DNA of 9,451 nucleotides from an uncultured Lachnospiraceae bacterium (GTDB lineage Bacteria > Bacillota > Clostridia > Lachnospirales > Lachnospiraceae). The position numbers and the translations under genes are program-made. The notes under the pieces are model-generated. The model did not search any database. It was given only the letters and a program-made list of their open reading frames with translations, and was not told the origin of the DNA. Positions 6,674 to 9,451 of the stretch are shown here, piece after piece; the stretch's first letter is position 1; every line of letters starts with the position of its first letter. The stretch is taken from the NCBI GenBank assembly GCA_902783765.1, contig CACZSB010000035.1:1-9451 (forward strand). The letters are read 5' to 3'.

Positions 6674-7162
6674 TCAATAAAGCAGTACTTTAAAAACCAG
6701 TTTACTTACCTTTTCCGGCGTCCCTTCCGCAATTTTCAGGCGATGGGCATCCCCGGGGAAAACCACCAGAAAGCTCCCGGGCTCCAGCAAAATCCGCTGC
6801 TGGGCCTGACCGTGATACCCCCAGAAATCTCCTTCCTGGGTATACTCCTCCAGCCCCGCCGGATGGGCTATTTCCACCCACTCCCGGCCGGTTAGCATCA
6901 AATGGATATCCAGATACCGCCGATGGGCTTCAAAAAAGGTTTCCTCATAAGGCAGGGTTTCGTAATCGAAACGGGTGGCGTATAGGGCATCCCCTTCCAG
7001 CTCCACTCGTATGGTTTGCTGCAAATCAGCATCTCCCGTCAACGCCTCCTGGGGCCGGGAGAAGTTTTTAAAAAAGTCCTCCCTCAGCAAATCCAGTGCC
7101 CTGTCCAGCCGGGGATGGATGCCCCGGTAAGCATCTTTTTCACTTAGCTGTGCCCAAATCAT
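6674..7162 (-). CDS. yhcH: YhcH/YjgK/YiaL (EbgC) family protein, probable sugar anomerase
   Basis: The 162-residue product has the pattern of the DUF386 cupin-like family. EAHRRYLDIH (78-87) with following Glu (about 94) and FPGDAHR (135-141) supply the conserved His/Glu residues that line the barrel and bind metal, and a Lys-rich KLVFKV strand closes the C-terminus. In E. coli the relative in the nan operon (YhcH, also called NanQ) is described as a sialic acid anomerase that speeds conversion of the alpha form released outside the cell to the form used by the lyase. The position between the permeases and nanA fits the same job here. The usual Pro after the GDxH motif is Leu (AHRLKI), a small departure. 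The gene starts four bases after the permease stop; AAGGGG seven bases upstream is a serviceable ribosome binding site. The family is clear, the exact reaction is inferred from context. Confidence 0.88.
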   Translation of the reverse strand: MIWAQLSEKDAYRGIHPRLDRALDLLREDFFKNFSRPQEALTGDADLQQTIRVELEGDALYATRFDYETLPYEETFFEAHRRYLDIHLMLTGREWVEIAHPAGLEEYTQEGDFWGYHGQAQQRILLEPGSFLVVFPGDAHRLKIAEGTPEKVSKLVFKVLLY

Positions 7163-7166
7163 TTGC

Positions 7167-8090
7167 TTACCCCTTCACGGCTCCCATGGTGATGCCTCTG
7201 GTAAAGTATTTCTGGAAAATGATAAATACGATGATGATGGGCAGGGCGGCAAAGGCGGCTCCCGCCATAATCAAACCGAAGTCCGTGGAGTTTTCCGCCT
7301 GCATTTTGGCAATACCCAGGGAAATGGTTAATTGCTGGGTACTGGACAGCATAATCAGCTGCATAAAATAATCGTTCCAGGAGCTGATAAAGGTGAAAAT
7401 GGCCAGGGCGCCTACACCGGGTTTTATCATGGGGAATACAATGGTTCGGAAGGTCTTCCACTCTCCCGCCCCGTCGATGCGGGCCGCTTCGATAATCTCA
7501 CCGGGGATCCCCTCCGCAAATTGTTTGATTAGGAACACCCCAAAGGGCCAGCCCACAATGGGATAGATTACGGCACTCAGGGTATTATACAGATTCAGCG
7601 TGGACATTTCCCGAATCAGGGGAATCAGGATTACCTGCTTGGGCAAGGCCATGGCACAAACGATTAAAGTAAAGAGAAGTCCCCGTCCCGTAAAACGCTT
7701 TTTGGCCAGGGCATAACCTGCCAGCGCTGCGGTAAAGCAGGTGAGCAGCATGGAGGCCACCGCCATCCATACGGTGTTCAGCATCCAGCGGATGGCCGCC
7801 GGCACCGAAGGGCCTGTGGAAACCACAATCGCTTCGCCGTTTTCGGTAAAATACTGACTGAAGGGCAAACTAATCTGCCACAGGGGCGCTGTCAGCTTGC
7901 TGAACAGGGTCTGGAAATTCCGCAGGGTCCACTCACTGGGCCACCAGCTGGGGGTGGTGGCGTTGATGTCCTTGGCCGTTTTGAAAGCACCTGTCACAAT
8001 CCAGTACAGGGGGAAGGTAAACAGCAGCGCAATTAAAATCACTACGATCAGAACGAAAATCCGATAGGCTGTGGATCGTTTGTCTTTCAT
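7167..8090 (-). CDS. Sugar ABC transporter permease, MalG/UgpE type (CUT1)
   Basis: This is one of the two inner-membrane subunits that form the sugar channel, here most likely for sialic acid. The 307 residues contain about six membrane segments (roughly 11-33, 103-126, 137-159, 171-190, 225-248, 275-293). The cytoplasmic EAA loop, EAARIDGAGEWKTFRTIVFP (201-220), docks onto the ATPase, and the product ends in the typical FQKYFTRGITMGAVKG tail of MalG-type permeases. It is longer than the usual 275-285 because the outer loop between the first two segments (about 34-102) is expanded, with a stretch around SLPFSQYFTENGEAIVVSTG. The start at 8090 is preceded by a GGGGGTGG ribosome-binding stretch. 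It lies 12 bases after the partner permease gene and four bases before yhcH. Substrate is inferred from the neighbouring nanA and nagA; the sequence alone shows only a carbohydrate importer. Confidence 0.93.
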   Translation of the reverse strand: MKDKRSTAYRIFVLIVVILIALLFTFPLYWIVTGAFKTAKDINATTPSWWPSEWTLRNFQTLFSKLTAPLWQISLPFSQYFTENGEAIVVSTGPSVPAAIRWMLNTVWMAVASMLLTCFTAALAGYALAKKRFTGRGLLFTLIVCAMALPKQVILIPLIREMSTLNLYNTLSAVIYPIVGWPFGVFLIKQFAEGIPGEIIEAARIDGAGEWKTFRTIVFPMIKPGVGALAIFTFISSWNDYFMQLIMLSSTQQLTISLGIAKMQAENSTDFGLIMAGAAFAALPIIIVFIIFQKYFTRGITMGAVKG

Positions 8091-8102
8091 ACTGCCACCC
8101 CC

Positions 8103-9008
8103 TTACTCTTTGGACCGGCCCAATTTGAATTGCAGGGCCGAAAGCGCCGCAATCACCAGCATGAGCACCACCCCCATGGCATTTCCGTAGCCATAGCGGT
8201 ATAACTTAAAGGCCGTGTAGTAAATATAATACATCACCGTATCCGTGCTGTGATTGGGGCCGCCGGATGTGAGCAGCTGAATCAGGGCAAAGCACTGGAA
8301 GGAATTTATGGTGGTAATAATCAAAATATACAGGGTGGTGGGCATGATCTGGGGCCACTTGATTTTCCAGAAAACCTGATTTCGGGTGGCGCCGTCCACC
8401 TGGGCTGCCTCCACCAGGGATTGATCCACATTTCCCAGGGCCGACACATACAGCACGATGGGCTGACCCACGGAGGTGGTGAACAAAATAATGATGATGG
8501 CCCAGAGGGCAAAGCGGGAATCTCCCAGCCAGTTAATATTCTTATCGATGACACCGGCATTTTTCAGCAGATAGTTGAAAATACCGTAGTAATTGTTGTA
8601 CATCCATTTCCAGACCACTGTTACGGCCACGGAACCGGTCACCACCGGCAGATAGAAAACAATTCGAAACAGGGAAGTCAGGCCCGGCCGCATATTGTAA
8701 ATGGCATTGGCAATCCACAGGGAAAAAACCAGCACTGTCGGCACGGAAACAATCACGATCACAAAGGTGTTCCGCAAAGCGCCCAGGAAAATCTGATCCT
8801 GAAACAGCTCCTTGTAATTCCCCAGACCAATGAAGACATCCTGGGCATCCTTCCCCATGTTGGAATCAAAGAAGCTGGTGTAAACACACATGAACATGGG
8901 GACAATGACAAAGGTAATGAAAAAGAACAGACTGGGCAGCATAAAGAGATATCCCGCCCGGGTTTCCCGTCTTCTCAATGCTCGGCTGAGACCGGTGTTT
9001 TGTTTCAT
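8103..9008 (-). CDS. Sugar ABC transporter permease, MalF/UgpA type (CUT1)
   Basis: This is the partner inner-membrane subunit of the importer. The 301-residue product starts with a positively charged cytoplasmic tail (RALRRRETR), then shows about six membrane segments (roughly 20-44, 79-104, 113-135, 166-190, 223-246, 274-294). The EAA loop EAAQVDGATRNQVFWKIKWP lies at 200-219. LTSGGPNHSTDTVMYYIY (246-263) is a hallmark of UgpA/MsmF-type permeases. The length is normal. The start at 9008 follows GGGGAG (9019-9024) by ten bases. The gene comes 81 bases after the binding-protein stop, a gap filled with hairpins, and 12 bases before the second permease. In transport it would pair with that permease, the binding protein and the ATPase at the operon end. 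Confidence 0.93.
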   Translation of the reverse strand: MKQNTGLSRALRRRETRAGYLFMLPSLFFFITFVIVPMFMCVYTSFFDSNMGKDAQDVFIGLGNYKELFQDQIFLGALRNTFVIVIVSVPTVLVFSLWIANAIYNMRPGLTSLFRIVFYLPVVTGSVAVTVVWKWMYNNYYGIFNYLLKNAGVIDKNINWLGDSRFALWAIIIILFTTSVGQPIVLYVSALGNVDQSLVEAAQVDGATRNQVFWKIKWPQIMPTTLYILIITTINSFQCFALIQLLTSGGPNHSTDTVMYYIYYTAFKLYRYGYGNAMGVVLMLVIAALSALQFKLGRSKE

Positions 9009-9037
9009 ATCTGAATCACTCCCCTCTGAGATGACAG

Positions 9038-9069
9038 GGGGACGGTTCCCCCAAAGAAGAACCGTCCCC
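9038..9069. repeat. Large inverted repeat between binding-protein and permease genes
   Basis: GGGGACGGTTC (9038-9048) is perfectly complementary to GAACCGTCCCC (9059-9069), giving an 11-base-pair, GC-rich stem with a ten-base loop. There is no T-run on the operon strand, so it is unlikely to be a full terminator. In binding-protein-dependent transport operons, hairpins in this spot commonly protect the upstream mRNA and lower downstream expression. The GACGGTTC core also resembles a dispersed intergenic motif seen in Clostridia-type genomes (from memory). Confidence 0.75.
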
Positions 9070-9074
9070 TTCTA

Positions 9075-9088
9075 TCCGCCTAAGCGGA
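9075..9088. repeat. Small stem-loop just after the binding-protein stop codon
   Basis: TCCGC pairs with GCGGA around a four-base loop, one base after the stop codon of the binding-protein gene on the minus strand. With the larger hairpin at 9038-9069 it makes a double stem-loop in the operon mRNA. Confidence 0.5.
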
Positions 9089-9089
9089 C

Positions 9090-9451
9090 TTATTTGGAGG
9101 CCGCTTCGTTGGCTTCTGTTACGAACTGAGCTACTTCGGTGGCCACATCGCCGCCGGCGCCAATGCGCTGCAGCATGTTCCACCATGCGGTACGAGCTTC
9201 CGCCCAGCCCTTGGTTACCTGGTAGTAGTCACCCAGGAAAGGCATCAGCTTGGTGTACTCGTTCATCACAGCGTTGTCAGCCCAGATGCCGGCAATATCC
9301 GTGCCGTTTACCTTGTCGCGTACAGCGAAGTAGGTGGAAGTCTTCACAGCGTCCTTCACGCCGTCGCCGGCCGCAAAGTACTTGATGAAGGTCTTGGCAG
9401 CTTCGATGCGGTCCGCATCGCCGTTGTCAAAAATACCGAAGCCCCAGATAC
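9090..9451 (-). CDS. Extracellular sugar-binding protein of the ABC importer (C-terminal part only)
   Basis: The frame is open from the window edge at 9451 to a TAA at 9090-9092 and encodes the last 119 residues of a longer protein. The visible part, from IWGFGIFDNGDADRIEAAKTF through FIKYFAAG to QFVTEANEAASK, is rich in alternating helix-type and Trp/Tyr residues. It matches the C-terminal lobe of family 1 solute-binding lipoproteins. A GTG at 9359 is not a start, because the similar sequence continues upstream. The signal peptide and lipobox, expected in a Gram-positive binding protein, would be outside the window. Position as the first visible gene of the transporter, just before both permeases, supports the call. 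It should capture sialic acid or a sialylated sugar outside the membrane, but specificity cannot be read from this part. Confidence 0.85.
   Translation of the reverse strand, partial: IWGFGIFDNGDADRIEAAKTFIKYFAAGDGVKDAVKTSTYFAVRDKVNGTDIAGIWADNAVMNEYTKLMPFLGDYYQVTKGWAEARTAWWNMLQRIGAGGDVATEVAQFVTEANEAASK

Noticed and set aside
8250..9014. Open frame of 254 codons on the + strand opposite the MalF-type permease gene.
   Set aside because: Its composition (rich in His, Gly, Asn and Gln) is what the reverse strand of a membrane-protein gene gives, and it has no motif or start signal. It is treated as a shadow.
9030..9036. TGTCAT on the minus strand near the first permease start, like the ends of the repeat at 5653-5732.
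   Set aside because: Only six or seven bases match, and the rest of the repeat is absent; chance is sufficient.

Overview
The window looks like a piece of a moderately GC-rich Gram-positive (Bacillota, probably Clostridia-type) chromosome. Three things suggest this: a MecA-type Clp adaptor, a CUT1-family sugar ABC transporter with an MsmK/UgpC-like ATPase, and strong GGAGG-type ribosome binding sites. I cannot name a genus from the sequence alone.

Left part (1-1891, + strand). The window opens inside a PLP-dependent aminotransferase of the aspartate aminotransferase subgroup Ic type. It is followed by a MecA-family adaptor gene that has its own extended -10 promoter, lying in the last bases of the aminotransferase gene and just beyond it. 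A strong hairpin terminator at 1856-1891 closes this side and is probably shared with the convergent operon.

Right part (1922-9451, - strand). Eight co-directional genes form one tight catabolic operon, read right to left: solute-binding protein (C-terminal part only), MalF-type permease, MalG-type permease, YhcH/NanQ-family cupin-like protein, N-acetylneuraminate lyase (NanA), a divergent ROK-fold kinase, N-acetylglucosamine-6-phosphate deacetylase (NagA), and the ABC ATPase. Together they describe uptake and breakdown of sialic acid. The transporter imports the sugar, the YhcH protein probably helps interconvert sugar anomers, NanA splits Neu5Ac into ManNAc and pyruvate, the ROK protein is the candidate ManNAc kinase, and NagA deacetylates GlcNAc-6-P. 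The epimerase NanE (ManNAc-6-P to GlcNAc-6-P) and the deaminase NagB are not in the window. They must lie upstream or elsewhere, or be replaced. The operon promoter is not in the window either.

The main oddities are these. The ROK protein has an extra N-terminal domain of about 150 residues and has lost the usual ExGH and zinc-cysteine signatures. A palindromic intergenic repeat reaches into nanA and supplies its stop codon. A large hairpin sits between the binding-protein gene and the first permease gene. The ATPase carries a lysine-rich insertion ahead of its Walker A motif. All gaps between genes are under 100 bases, and I see no tRNA, rRNA, CRISPR array or transposase gene.
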